DNA of 64,000 nt from positions 4,636,152 to 4,700,151 of the forward strand of contig CM042181.1 in NCBI GenBank assembly GCA_023376005.1. The letters are read 5' to 3'. A program made the translations under genes and the position numbers. Of the stretch, positions 1 to 11,439 are shown piece after piece. The first letter of the stretch is position 1, and every line of letters starts with the position of its first letter. Source of the stretch: Doryteuthis pealeii (lineage: Eukaryota > Mollusca > Cephalopoda > Myopsida > Loliginidae). The notes beneath the pieces are model-generated. The model was not told the DNA's origin. It saw only the letters and a program-made list of their open reading frames with translations, and ran no database searches.

Positions 1-366
1 GAACAAACAGAAATCTTTGATTCAATATGCCTAAGCGAGGCTTTATTTATAGCAACAAAAAATAAAAATAAATAAATAAGAGAAGAAAAGAAATATATCT
101 GAAATTTCAAAAGTTCCCACAGAACGCCACACACGGGAATTAACGGAATATGACGGAATCAGCCGAGTCCTATATTTACATCAGAAAAGCGCATTCACTG
201 GATTATAACACAACGGTCTATTTCAACAAGCAAGGACATAAACTTTCAAAACATTAGATACTCTGAAGATGGCGTTTACCGCTGAAAATATTTAGTATTT
301 GACACCAAAGAATTTAATAAATATGTTTTCTCAACATATATTTTGCATTACTTCGCTTTCAAAAAT

Positions 367-454
<88 letters not shown>
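1..454. other. AT-rich sequence with a (TA)n tract, no gene seen
   Basis: No exon, tRNA-like box or inverted repeat is visible in the first 360 bases. From about 374 to 454 there is an interrupted TA dinucleotide tract. It abuts the left edge of the segmental duplication, and the second copy also starts at a TA tract. Confidence 0.5.
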
Positions 455-459
<5 letters not shown>

Positions 460-839
460 CGAGTTTTGTATTTTTGACTCTGACTAAACTGTTGTCTGAT
501 TTATTTTTCATTTTCCGAGAATATTCTTAACTTGTGTTAACCTATTTATTTGAGTTGGTATCAAGACGTTCAAGGGTTAAAATAACTGAAATTTTCAATT
601 TGTCTGGACCAATTTCATTTTAGTGCAACTACTCGAAATATTCAATTCTTAAAAACAGTCATTTTCACAAACAGATCAATAAAAAAAGAAATGAATAATA
701 ATGAAAAAAACCAACAGGTGTAAACATCGAATTAAGATACGCCTTTTGAATAAATGGAGGAAAGATGGTGCCAGAAAAATATAAATGAATATGTAGATAA
801 ATATATAAATGAATGAGGTAAAATAAAAAAAGGAAATAA

Positions 840-1046
840 ATAAAAGTGGAAGTAGAAAGAGAAGATGAAAGAAAGAAAGAAAGAAAGAAAGAACAAAAAA
901 ATAATAAAGAAATGAAGAGAGAAACAGAAAGTGGAGATGAAATAAAGAAAAATAGACAAAAGAAAAAAAGAGAAGAGGAAAGAAAAAGACGAACAAAAAG
1001 AAAAAGACGAAAGAAAGAAAGAAAGAAAAAAAGAAAAAGAAGACGA

Positions 1047-1078
<32 letters not shown>

Positions 1079-1269
1079 AAAAGGCGAAAGAAAGACAAAA
1101 ATGAAAGAAAGAAAGAAAGAAAAAGACGAAAGAAGGAAAGAAAGAAAGAAAGAAAAAAAGATGAAAGAAAGAAAAAAATGAAAGAAAGGAAAAGGTGAAA
1201 GAAAGATAGAAAAAGACGAAAGAAAGAAGGAAGGAAAGAAAGAAAGAAATAAATAAAAGAAGACTAAAA

Positions 1270-1301
<32 letters not shown>

Positions 1302-1700
1302 AAAGAAAAGACGAAAGAAAGAAAGAAAGAAAGAAAGAAGAAAGAAAGAAGAAAAAGAAGAACTAAAGACAGAGAAAAAAAAAGAAAGAAAGAAAGAAAG
1401 AAAAAAGAAGACGAAAGAAGGAAGGAAAGAAAAGAAAAAAGAAAAAAAGATGAAAGAAAGAAAAGACGAAAGAAAGAAGGAAGGAAAGAAAGAAAGAAAG
1501 AAAGAAAGAAAAAGAAGACTAAAGAAAGAAAAAAACGAAAGAAAGAAAGAAAAAGACGAAAAAAAAAGAAAGAAAGAAAAAGAAGACGAAAGAAAGAAAA
1601 AATAAAATGAGAAACAGAAAGAGAAAGAGAGAAGATAAAAAGAAAAAAGGAAACAGAGATGAAGAAAGAAAAAAAAGAAACAAAAATGAAAAGATATATA
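840..1700. repeat. Homopurine (GAAA)n-type tract, copy A
   Basis: Roughly 850 bases made almost only of A and G on the + strand, mixing GAAA, GGAAA and AAGAC units. It gives long lysine/arginine/glutamate open frames on + and phenylalanine/serine frames on -, which are artefacts of composition. Mirror-symmetric purine tracts like this can form triplex (H-DNA) structures; that is known of such tracts, not shown here. Confidence 0.9.
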
Positions 1701-1782
1701 TTGAGAGAAAACAGAAGACCGAGATTATTAGATAGATATGAATAGACTTAGATAGAAAGCTATGTATATATATATATATACA

Positions 1783-1783
1783 T

Positions 1784-1839
<56 letters not shown>
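1783..1839. repeat. (GA)n microsatellite
   Basis: A pure AG dinucleotide tract of about 55 bases, followed by GATA-rich sequence. The same tract is at 14994-15047 in copy B. Confidence 0.9.
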
Positions 1840-1841
<2 letters not shown>

Positions 1842-1985
1842 AACAAACAAAATGAGATAGAGATTGATAGACTGGGATGAATAGATAGATTGATAGATTT
1901 TTTTAATAAAGAATTGATACTTAGATACGAAAATATTGAGATAGACTTATATAAAGAACCGATATTTACATATGAAAAGTTTGAA

Positions 1986-2025
<40 letters not shown>

Positions 2026-2151
2026 TAGGAAATATAGCAATGGAAGTGTATAGTATTTCTATTTCTCGATTGTACCCCCCCCCCGCCTCAGATTCAAATT
2101 TTAAAAATCTGTATTCTTATTAGTTTCATTAACCTTTCTAACTTGAAATAA

Positions 2152-2629
2152 CTAGCAACAGAAAACACCCCCCGGGCGTCGTAAAAATTATTTTTTGAAA
2201 AACATTGCCTGAGAGGGTGGGAGTTAAAAATTCAATGTCAGAGGGTTTGTATCATAAGTAAAACAAATCCTCATATTTATTAAAGGAGTAAAAATAAATA
2301 AAAAATAAACAATTTGAAATGAAAACTGAGTCCCGTCCCTCTCAAATAAAATGTTGCGTGCATGTAATAATCAAACAATTATTTTGAATATTTTCCACAT
2401 CAATTTTCCACAAAATCGTAGGTATTTATTTATTTGTAAACTTTTTAGTTAACTTCTTGTTACTGTCAAAAAAAAAAAGGACGAGAGTAAAAAAAAACAA
2501 TTTTTTAAATTGCTTACTCAAATTTTGGGTGTATATAGCATAAGAATATTGTGACGTAAGCTGTGACGTAGAGCTATGACGTAGTTTTTGTTACAGACAG
2601 AAATACAGACAATCTCCATTATTAATAGA
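2152..2629 (-). mobile_element. Non-autonomous Helitron, type 2, copy A
   Basis: Read on the minus strand it starts TCTATTAATAATGG and ends with a GC-rich hairpin followed by CTAG. It is flanked by A at the 5' side and T at the 3' side, as expected for a Helitron inserted between A and T with no target duplication. No coding sequence is present, so it would need a RepHel protein from elsewhere. It sits inside the 3' half of a type 1 Helitron whose + strand terminus is at 2662. Confidence 0.75.
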
Positions 2630-2662
2630 TATTTGCAGCCGGAGGAGGCATATATTTGCTAG
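2630..2662 (+). mobile_element. 3' terminus of a type 1 Helitron interrupted by the type 2 copy
   Basis: This short piece reads hairpin, then about 10 bases, then CTAG. It matches the 3' end of complete type 1 copies such as 20517-21204. The upstream part of the same element lies left of 2152, so the type 2 Helitron is nested in it. The hairpin arms have diverged in this copy. Confidence 0.6.
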
Positions 2663-2732
2663 TTTAAACAATGATTCTTAGATATGAAAAGACTGAGGTC
2701 GAGAGATAAATAAATAGATTATTATATAAAGA

Positions 2733-3378
2733 CTAGCAAATATATGCACCCTCCGGGTGCAAGTATTTAAGTTTTAATATAATAAAATATCATGTTAAAT
2801 TAGAAAGGCTAATGAAACTGATGAAGAATTCAGATAAAAATATTTGGAACAGAGGGGGTATGATTGAAAAATAGAACAGCTTTGAAACTAACTCTTCCAT
2901 CATTTTCCCTTACTCCCGCCTTTCATTGGTAAATTTTCCTAATTTAACTATTTAGTTAAAATAGGAAGTAAAGAATAATATTACAGTTATTTCTTCTTGT
3001 TATTGGATTTCTTTTAAGATTTATCACCGAGATTTTTGCTGATATTCATTAATATAAAACTAAACAATTAGAAATCAATAATACTAAGCACATATCTATT
3101 AAAATCAAATTTTTAAGATCAGTATGCAAATTAGCCTTCCCATTCACACTGTAAACCACTATTTTGTTGTATATATAAATACAATTGCATGTTATTAGTA
3201 TGTAGATATAGTCAACAGTATTAATGATGTAAAACAATTTTATTAATAATTGAGGTTTAAATAAAAATAAAATCATGGAGAATGTGATGTAAATAACAAA
3301 GGGAATTGTGACTTGAATAGTAATATAGTTTCGGTTACAGACATACAAACCCACAATCTCCATTATAATAAGATAAGA
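2733..3378 (-). mobile_element. Non-autonomous Helitron, type 1, copy A
   Basis: On the minus strand the element begins TCTTATCTTATTATAATGG and ends with the stem-loop GCACCCGGAGGGTGC, ten bases and CTAG. Host A and T flank the ends. The 100-residue open frame inside it is shared by all type 1 copies but shows no Rep or helicase motif, so I treat it as non-coding filler. Its 3' end points at the 3' end of the neighbouring Helitron, 70 bases away. Confidence 0.8.
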
Positions 3379-3658
3379 TGTGGATATAACGGATGTTCTT
3401 ATGTATGAGTGATGCGAATATACTGTTACAGTATCATCACTCGTTGATTCTGCATAAACAGAAGCTGGATGTTTAACTTAAACATAAGTTTTAGAGATTG
3501 CCTTTGGAAATGTTATTCTTGAGAATCCAAACTCACAGGTAAGAGACGAGGGAAATGTACACAGCACGTTTTTTGTGATCTTTGGGATTTGATATATTTA
3601 TATCAAAGTCCGTATCATTCGATTTCGGAATGCTGTCTTCAGAAATTAGCCCACAGTG

Positions 3659-3659
3659 T

Positions 3660-3693
<34 letters not shown>

Positions 3694-3751
3694 TCATACA
3701 TACACACATATATATATGCAAGCACACATATATATATATATATATATTCAT

Positions 3752-3802
<51 letters not shown>

Positions 3803-3872
3803 AACACATATATATATTCATACATACACACATATATATATGCAACACACACATATATAATAATATATTCAT

Positions 3873-3903
<31 letters not shown>

Positions 3904-3926
3904 GATGTGTGTGTGTATGCGTATAT

Positions 3927-3987
<61 letters not shown>

Positions 3988-4222
3988 ATGAATATATATA
4001 TATATGTGTGTGTTTGCATATATATGTGTGTATGTATGAATATATATATATATGTGTTTGCATATATTTATATATATATATTGTGGTGTGTGTGTGTATG
4101 CGTATATAAATATGAGTGTGTATGTATGCGTATATATATATGTGTGTGTGTGTATGTGTGCGTACATATATGTATGTGTGTGTGTGCGCGTATATATATA
4201 TGTGTGTGTGCGTATGCGTGCG

Positions 4223-4256
<34 letters not shown>

Positions 4257-4609
4257 CGTATATATATATATGTGTGTGTGTGTGTGCGTATATATATACG
4301 TGTGTGTGTGTGTGTGCGTGCGTATATATATGTGTGTGTACGTATATATATGTGTGTGTGCGCGTATATATATATGCGTGTGTATGTGTATTCGTATATA
4401 TATGTGCGTGTGTGTGTGCGTATATATATGTGTGTGTGCATGTGTGCGTATATATGTGTGTGTGGGTGTATGTGTGAGCGTATATATATGGGTGTGTGTG
4501 CGTATATATGTGTGTGTTTGCGTATATATGGGTGCGTGCGTATAAATATGCGTTCGTGCGTATAAATATGTGTATGTGTATGTACGCGTATATATGTGTT
4601 TGTGTGTGC

Positions 4610-4684
<75 letters not shown>

Positions 4685-4706
4685 CGTGTGTGTGTGTGTG
4701 TTTTTT
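3659..4706. repeat. Compound AC / AT / GT / TATG microsatellite, copy A
   Basis: About 1.05 kb of alternating CA, TA, TG and CGTATA blocks, with CA-rich units on the left and TG-rich units on the right. Long Tyr/Val/Cys/His frames in it are composition artefacts. In the unexpanded paralogue at 10360-10381 the same flanks are joined by only a few bases. Confidence 0.95.
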
Positions 4707-5083
4707 TATAGTTTATATCCAAATCTGGACTATTCTATTTCAATGTACTCTCTTCGGATTCCTACTGCCGGCAAAGGACACCTCTATATCTGAATTCGAT
4801 CCAACCCTTTTAAAGAGCTATCAACAGATATTTCTATTTTCTATGTCATGGGAGACACTCTGTAAAAATAAATAATAGGGTGTGCTATTTCAATAATAAA
4901 TTCAGACACATTCTCTACGTTATAATATATACTAGCTACATCATCACGGGCATTGCCTACTTATCTAAACATGTTCGCATTTACACGAATATGCACAATA
5001 GGGCAGGTCGCTTTTTCACTTTTTTAAATATATCAAATTGCATCAAACACCGAAGGTTGTATATCGGTCTATTCCTCGATTTT

Positions 5084-5663
5084 TGTTTTGTTTTGTTTGG
5101 TTTTACGGCATATCAACCTCAGTGGGTTATTTAATAAAGTTTTGAAATAAATCAATTCTTAATGGGTAATACATTTTTTTATAAATACATTTTTCTATTT
5201 AACCTATAGATGAGACCCTAACAGGTACTACCACTCCGGGTCAGAGTGGACCAGGGAGCAATGGTAATGAAGGGGTGCTCCACATTCCCCAAACCTCCAA
5301 AACTGGAACCTCACCATCAGATAGAGTTTAACGTCATTCCCAGGACATGTAGACCCGCAGCCACCGCCTTCTAGCACCCATATGATAAAGAGGGGTTGGG
5401 GCTTGCCATAAGCGCAATAGGGTTGGGGCAATCATATAGGTGCTAGGGCTTGACGTGATCAGCCGATTGATCTCCGACCGCCCGTCTAGCCCAAGATAGG
5501 GTCAAAGTGGAGTATTGCATGTCATGAACTGTTCATCCACCTGGGCTCTATCCTTAAGCATCACGGGTCGCCACCCACGGCCAGCAGGTGGCCCCATTGG
5601 GGGAGTCTTACCCCTCTGCAGAGGTGCAGTCGGTGCATTCTAACGCCCCAGCCGACAGGGCGG
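5084..5663 (-). mobile_element. A-tailed retroposon X, full-length copy
   Basis: A 580-base unit, T-rich at its left end (AAAAC-type tail on the minus strand) and starting CCGCCCTGTCGGCTGGGGCG on the minus strand. It is bounded by an 11-base target-site duplication, TCCTCGATTTT, at 5073-5083 and 5664-5674. The duplicated locus at about 18985 shows the empty site. Variable-length target duplications, an A-rich 3' tail and 5' truncation in other copies fit LINE-mobilised retroposition. Conserved minus-strand open frames exist across copies, but none matches a domain I know. Confidence 0.8.
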
Positions 5664-6111
5664 TCCTCGATTTTGCAGAAATAGGATGAGGGTATATTTT
5701 TAATTTGAACTTTAGTTATAATTTCGTCATTTAATTTTATTTTGATGAAATAAAATGAAGACATTTCTAGGTTTTATATTTGTCGCTGTAAAAACAATGT
5801 CTATCTGGAAACTTGATTATTCTTACTGTTAAGTAACTGGCCGTCACCCTTGGTTCCAGTTGTAAAAGAACTTAAAGTAAACAAGTAAGTAAACCAATAA
5901 GTCTTTGTGGGATAGTGTCCTTTAGGTCCGACGTCCTAGATGATCCAAGTGTCAATGAGCCAAGATTAAGAATCAGGCTAGTATAAATACAACAACAGCA
6001 GCAGCAGCAGCACTGCCCGTGATTGGACAACAGGAATCTTTCCCAGGTCACGTGCTTATAGCCGAGTCTATAAATAGAAGTGACCCATTGATGCACGCCT
6101 TATATACAAAA

Positions 6112-6527
6112 CAATCACCTCACGTGGTGTAATGGTTAACAAGCTCGCTTCGCAAACCATTGTTAGTGAGTTCGATTCTCATTGGGAGCCCCATACTTCT
6201 GGCCTTGTGCCATATCTAAGCTAAGCTTAGTAAATAACTATATACAAACAATCACCTCATTTGGTGTAATGGTAAGCAAGCTCGCTTCGCAAAACCATTG
6301 TTAGTGAGTTCGATTCTCATTGGGAGCCCCATACTTCTGGCCTTGTGCCATATCTAAGCTAAGCTTAGTAAATAACTATATACAAAACAATCACCTCCTT
6401 TGGTGTAATGGTAAGCAAGCTCGCTTCGCAAACCATTGTTAGTGAGTTCGATTCTCATTGGGAGCCCCATACTTCTGGCCTTGTGCCATATCTAAGCTAA
6501 GCTTAGTAAATAACTATATACAAAACA
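6112..6527 (+). repeat. Three tandem copies of a tRNA-like SINE unit (~138 bases each)
   Basis: Three near-identical head-to-tail units start near 6112, 6247 and 6385. Each has an A-box-like GGTGTAATGG, the tripeptide-like loop TTCGCAA and a B-box GAGTTCGATTCTC, followed by a shared tail containing the palindrome AAGCTAAGCTTA. The spacing and boxes are those of a tRNA-derived SINE head; pairing of an anticodon stem is poor, so these are not functional tRNAs. Tandem arrangement of a SINE is unusual. Confidence 0.75.
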
Positions 6528-6543
6528 ATCCAACACTTACTCA

Positions 6544-6930
6544 TATGACGTTCGAGTTTTGTACTTTTGACTTTGTCTAAACTGTATGTTAACTGATTTA
6601 CTTTTAATTTTCCGAGGACATTCTAAACTTGTATTAACACATTAAAAGAATTGGTATCAAGACGCTCCGAATGGTGTTTTATGCACAGATCGATCTCGAA
6701 AAAAATTGCATACGCACAAATACATTCTTGATTATTCTTACTTAAGCGACGTACTTTTCACTCTGACTAATCTGTATAGTGACTGATTTATTTTTCATTT
6801 TATGAGAATATTCTAAACTTGTATTAATCCATTAGAAGAATTGGTAATCAAGACATTCCAAATGGTGTTTTATGCACAGATCGATCTCGAAAAAAAATTG
6901 CATACGCACAAATACATTCTGGATTGCCGG
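6544..6930 (+). repeat. Tandem ~190-base repeat M1, two units
   Basis: Two units about 193 bases apart each contain GACTCTGACTAA-type, TATTAATCCATTAGAAG-type and CAGATCGATCTCGAAAAA motifs. Related units occur at 8645-8990, 9530-10110, 11440-11640, 12695-12855, 13545-13640 and 19150-19575. No terminal structure or coding potential is visible, and the class is unknown. Confidence 0.65.
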
Positions 6931-7568
6931 ACGTAACTTATATTTCAACGTATTTAATTCTTGTCATTTTAATTCTGTCTTAAGCTAGATTTACACTAGC
7001 TTTATATTTATTTTACTATATATTCCATGATTCTAGATTATTCACATATAAACCATAATTACAATCACATAATATAATAACAATTAATAATATAAACAAT
7101 TTAAAATTTCAACATAACACACTAATATCAAATCTTCATCATGACAATATCATTATAATCAGCTTATATAATAATTATACATTGAAAATAAAATATAATT
7201 TCCATTATCAATCTATTATACACTATTCAGATATTATAAAATATTCAAATTAAATATAATATATATCAAATTATATACATAATACAACTCAATCCAATTT
7301 ATAATAATACATATCTCATTAATATTCAATATAATCATATTTATATAATAAAACATAACATATTAAATCAATATCATCTTCCGATATTTTGGAGAAGACA
7401 GTTATAAAAGAGTTAGGAAAGTGAGTCGCTATATATATAAATAAAAAATTTATTTTAAAGTAGTTAAATTATATGCATATGAATAGTGCGTTACCCATCA
7501 CACGGTCTCAAACTGCTCCAATTATACAAATTACAAACAAAACAGAACATGCTAACCAAAAAATATAA
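6931..7568. other. AT-rich sequence, nothing recognised
   Basis: Over 80 percent A+T with no long repeat, no open frame of note and no tRNA-like box. It ends at an assembly gap. Confidence 0.5.
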
Positions 7569-7668
7569 NNNNNNNNNNNNNNNNNNNNNNNNNNNNNNNN
7601 NNNNNNNNNNNNNNNNNNNNNNNNNNNNNNNNNNNNNNNNNNNNNNNNNNNNNNNNNNNNNNNNNNNN
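7569..7668. other. Assembly gap (100 N)
   Basis: A run of exactly 100 N, the usual placeholder for a gap of unknown size. A GA tract resumes immediately after it. Confidence 0.99.
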
Positions 7669-7679
7669 AGAGAGAGATA

Positions 7680-7760
7680 AGCGGTAATTGTGTTTAAGTT
7701 AATACGTCTAAGTGACGATTATCTGGAGGCTGCAGGTTCAATCCCGACTAGATTGAAGTC
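7680..7760 (+). repeat. tRNA-like SINE head fragment
   Basis: Contains a good B-box, GGTTCAATCCC, near 7735, with tRNA-like spacing upstream. The rest of the arms does not fold convincingly. Sequence downstream to about 7860 is unique. Confidence 0.4.
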
Positions 7761-7900
7761 AGTTCGCTGTTCGGTGATGCTGTGATGCGAATGAACGGGT
7801 TCTGGTGACTGATAAGTCATGACATGCAACACTCCACTATGGCCCTTACTTAAATTGTTTAACATAAATATACACATAATATATACAGACGTACATAATA

Positions 7901-7934
<34 letters not shown>

Positions 7935-7940
<6 letters not shown>

Positions 7941-8105
7941 TTAAAAAGACTGGAAATTAATCCGACAGTATGAGTATGAAAAAGTGGAATGAACATCAAA
8001 CATATGCTGTCAAAGAAAACAATTTATAATATCAATTTATCAATATTATATTATAAATTGTTTCCTCTTTAACAGAATTGTGTGATATTTTCATTCCACT
8101 TTTTC

Positions 8106-8160
<55 letters not shown>
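7935..8160. repeat. Inverted repeat flanked by TA microsatellites
   Basis: Arms AAAAAGTGGAATGAA (about 7980) and its complement (about 8091) enclose a second inner inverted repeat around a TATAAATTG core. The left end, read on the minus strand, carries the conserved element terminus CTGTCGGATTAATTTCC (about 7945-7965) seen at the 3' ends of the hammerhead elements, followed by a TA tract. Confidence 0.6.
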
Positions 8161-8165
<5 letters not shown>

Positions 8166-8640
8166 CTTCGTACAATGACTGCCTATTTACACAGTACATT
8201 GCAACCAACAAAGCTTTGATCAGATGGATGACTCTGGGTTCAGGCATGGTTTCGGGGCCGAAGCATCATTACCACTAACCCAGAGCGCCCCAGCTGTATC
8301 TCACGATACCACGAGACTTTGTCGGTTTGATTTCACAATATACGACTGCCATATCCACACTGATGCGGTTAGAGCCTTCTCCTGGATCTTTTTTATGTAA
8401 AAAAAAAGGATCCAGGATATATTCTATAAAAAAGAAGGTTCACAAAAAAGATTATGTTTTTTTATTATGATTTTACATATGCGACACGTGTTTCAAATCT
8501 TCTATTTTTTTCTTCAGGCGTTAATTAGCGATATTTTTGCAGAATATTAAGATGTACATGTATAATTTCTGATATTTGATAGGTTGTGTGCGTTTGTAAC
8601 TAACTTTTTGTTTATAACGTTTGTATAATACAATATGATA
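8161..8640. other. Unique region with one long hairpin
   Basis: A 9-base perfect stem, CTCTGGGTT with AACCCAGAG, spans about 8230-8285 and encloses a GAAACC-containing loop. Otherwise no exon, repeat family or RNA gene was seen. Confidence 0.4.
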
Positions 8641-8644
8641 CAAT

Positions 8645-9175
8645 ATACAATTGTTTTATACTTTTCACTCTGACTAAACTGTATAATGGCTGCTTTATTT
8701 TTCATTTTCCGAGAACATTCTAAACTTGTATTAATCTATTAGAAGAATTGGTATCAAGATGCTCCGAATGGTGTTTTATGCACAGCTCGATCTCGAAAGA
8801 AATTGCATATGCACAAATACATTCTGGATTAAGTGATGTAATTTTCACTCTGACTAATCTGTATATAGACGCTTTATTTTTCATTTTATGAGAATATTCT
8901 AAACTTGTATTAATCCATTAGAAGAATTGATATCAAGACGCTCTGAATGGTGTTTTATGCAGAGCTCGATCTCGAAAAAAAATTGCATAGTTTTCCCAAA
9001 TTATGATAATAAGGTGGTCATACTTCCTTCTCTCTTTCTAGCTCTTCACTCATCTTGCATACAAGACACGTTCGTACCAATAATTCTTCACGTTACGTTA
9101 AACGCCTGAATGAGTGTGTTTGGGAGTATTTGTTAAGGCGTTCATACACAGAGACATTAAGATCCCCACGGATAA
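8645..9175 (+). repeat. M1 tandem units followed by repeat M2
   Basis: Two M1 units (8645-8990) run into a roughly 170-base piece of repeat M2, recognised by GAGTGTGTTTGGGAGTATT. Longer M2 copies are at 11640-11945 and 12870-13130. M2 keeps a short open frame in one copy but has stops or shifts in the others; no domain was recognised. Confidence 0.55.
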
Positions 9176-9264
9176 TATTTGACGCTGTTAAAACAATGTC
9201 TGATTGGAAACTTTATTATTCTTACTCAAGCGACGTTCGAGTTTTGTACATTTGACTCTGACTA

Positions 9265-9525
9265 GGGCCGGGTTAGCTCAGTCAGTAGAGCGTTCGGCTA
9301 GAAATCCCAAGGTTCCTAGTTCGATACCGGTCCCCGCCAACTCAGCGTATGAGTAGCACATGGATCTGTGCGGTAAAGTAAGGAGCTGATGGTAGGTGTG
9401 GCGCTACACCACAGATGCTAAAAAAAAACAATCTCCTTGGTCTAGCGCTAGTGAAAAGGGGATAGACTCCCCCGCTGACTGGCTGATACCGACTTTAGGC
9501 CGCCCCGTCGACTTTTAAAAAAAAA
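9265..9525 (+). mobile_element. tRNA-derived SINE, family S1
   Basis: A tRNA-like head with A-box TAGCTCAGTCAGTAGAGC and B-box GGTTCCTAGTTCGATACC is followed by a conserved non-tRNA body and a tail ending near GCCCCGTCGACTTT plus poly-A. It interrupts an M1 unit between GACTCTGACTA and AACTGTATG, so the empty site can be read from other M1 copies. Confidence 0.85.
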
Positions 9526-9529
9526 CTGT

Positions 9530-10115
9530 ATGTTGACTGCTTTATTTTTCGCTTTCAGTCTATTCCTCGGTTTTGCAGTAATAGCGTGAGGGAATATTTC
9601 TAATTTGAACTTCAGTTATAATTTTGTTATTTAATTTTATTTTGATAAAATAAAATGAAAACATTTCTAGGATTTATATTTGTCGCTGTAAAAACAATGT
9701 CTATCTGGAAACTTGATAATTCATTTGACTTAGTCTAAACTGTATGTTGACTGATTTATTTTTTATTCTCCGATAACGTTCTAAACTTGTATTAACCTAT
9801 TAATAGAGTTGGTATCAAGACGCTCCGAATGCTGTTTTATGCACAGATCGATCTCGAAAAAAATTGCATACGCACAAATACATTCTTGATTATTCTTACT
9901 TAAGCGACGTATTTTTCACTCTGACTAAACTGTATGTTAACTTTATTTTTCATTCTCGGATAACATTCTAAACTTGTATTAACCTATTAAAAGAGTTGAT
10001 ATCAACTCCAAATGGTGTTTTATGCATAGCTCGATCTCAAAAAAAATTGCATATGCACAAATACATTCTGGATTAAGCGACGTACTTTTCACTCTGCCTA
10101 ATCTGTATACAGACT
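9530..10115 (+). repeat. M1 tandem units
   Basis: Two full and one partial M1 units in direct orientation, separated by a short copy of the AAAATGAAAACATTTCTAG module that also occurs at 5750, 11120 and 19075. Confidence 0.6.
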
Positions 10116-10199
10116 GCATTATTCCCCCTTTTCAGTTTTGCTGTAATAGTGTGAGGGTATATTCTTAATTTGAACTTTAGTTATACTCTTGTCATTTAA

Positions 10200-10620
10200 T
10201 AAGTTTTAGCTATTGCTTTTGAATATGTTATTCTGGAGAATCCAAACTCACAGATACGAGGCGATGAAAATGTACACATACCTTTTTCTGTGATCTTACG
10301 GATTTGATATATTCATATTAAAATTTGTAACATTCCATTTCGGAGTGTCGTCTTCAGAAATTGACCGACAGTGGACAAGTTTATATCCAAATCTGGACTA
10401 TTCTATTTCAATGTACTCTCTTCGGATTCCTACTGCCGGCAAAGGACACATCTATATCTGAATTCGATCCAACCCTTTTAAAGAGCTATCAACAGATATT
10501 TTTATTTTCTATGTCATGGGACACATGCTGTAAATATAAATAATAGGCTGTGCTATTTCAATAATAAATTCTGTACAAATCTCTACATTTTAATATATAC
10601 TAGCAGATCTACCTTGAATT
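10200..10620 (+). repeat. Unexpanded paralogue of the microsatellite locus
   Basis: Matches 3490-3660 joined directly to 4707-4930 without the kilobase microsatellite. It also gives the Helitron empty site: GCTGTAAATATAAATAATAG at 10529-10548 is the uninterrupted form of the sequence flanking the Helitron at 20517-21204. Confidence 0.8.
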
Positions 10621-10640
10621 TAAAAGTAAAAAATAAAAAA

Positions 10641-10892
10641 GGTTCGGATTAGCTCAGTCGGTAGAGCGTTCGGCTAGAAACCACAAGGTTCCTAGTTCGA
10701 TACCGGCCCTCGCCAACTCAGCGTATGAGTAGCACAGGAATTTGTGCGGTAAAGTAAGGAGCTGATGGTAGGTGTGGCGCTACACCTCAGATGCTAAAAT
10801 AATCTCCTTGGTCTAGCGCTATTGAAAAGAGGATAGACTCCCTCGCTGACTGGCTGATACCGACTTTAGGCCGCCCCGACGACTTTACTTTT
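10641..10892 (+). mobile_element. tRNA-derived SINE, family S1
   Basis: Same head, body and tail as 9265-9525, with boxes TAGCTCAGTCGGTAGAGC and GGTTCCTAGTTCGATACC intact. Upstream is an A-rich stretch; no clear target duplication was found. Confidence 0.85.
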
Positions 10893-11439
10893 CACATCAT
10901 CATGGGCATTGCCTACTTTTATAGACATGTTTGAATTTACACGAATATGCAAAATAGGGTAGGTCGCTTTCTAACTTTTTAAAATATATCAGATTACGTC
11001 AAACACTGAAAATTGTATATCGGTCTATTCCTCGGTTTTGCAGTAACAGGGTGAGGGTATATTTTTAAATTGAACTTTAAATATAATTTCAACATTTAAT
11101 TTCATGATTTTAATAAAATAAAATGAAAACTTTTCCTGGTTTAAATACTGAAATATTTAGATTTTCTGATCAGGTTTTTTTGGCCAAATGTTGCAAAATA
11201 ATTTTTAGTGCATTTTTGTCTACGATCTTTGATGCCATTTCCTCAAAAATTGGTACAAATTCAAGATCTAATTTTTTGTATCAGTACTTAATAGACCAAT
11301 ACACAACTTTTGGTGTTTCATGTAATTTAATATCTAAAAGAAATGAAAAATCGACCTACCCTAATGCACAATTGTACCTAAATATCTGTACCCATTGACA
11401 GAAGAGCTAGTGTCCCAAACATGCCCCACACTAGAATAA

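Larger units (their letters stand above)
455..5828 (+). repeat. Segmental duplication, copy A
   Basis: About 4.8 kb of this block matches 13538-19145 nearly base for base, in the same order and orientation: leader, homopurine GAAA tract, GA tract, TA tract, two Helitrons and compound AC/AT microsatellite. Copy A has one private insertion, the A-tailed retroposon at 5084-5663. Copy B has a hammerhead element, a SINE and a LINE fragment that copy A lacks. The matching stops near 5828, where copy B continues into a different 190-base repeat. Unrelated single insertions in each copy imply that the duplication predates them. Confidence 0.85.

Noticed and set aside
3600..3660. Hammerhead on the minus strand of the duplicated block
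   Set aside because: TTTCTGAAGACAGCATTCC then GAAAT has the boxes, but no stem II forms between them in any paralogue.
3589..4611. Tyr/Val/Cys/His-rich frames of up to 318 residues
   Set aside because: Products of CA/TA/TG microsatellite; frame length just reflects repeat purity.
7486..7680. Open frame across the N run
   Set aside because: It runs through an assembly gap and has no meaning.
8230..8290. Hammerhead-like hairpin with long stem I
   Set aside because: The 9-base stem and GAAACC are suggestive on the minus strand, but CUGANGA is absent and the GAA is consumed in another hairpin (TTCGG/CCGAA).
9265..9340. Functional tRNA gene
   Set aside because: A- and B-boxes are present, but the arms do not form a complete cloverleaf and the sequence recurs with a conserved SINE body and tail.
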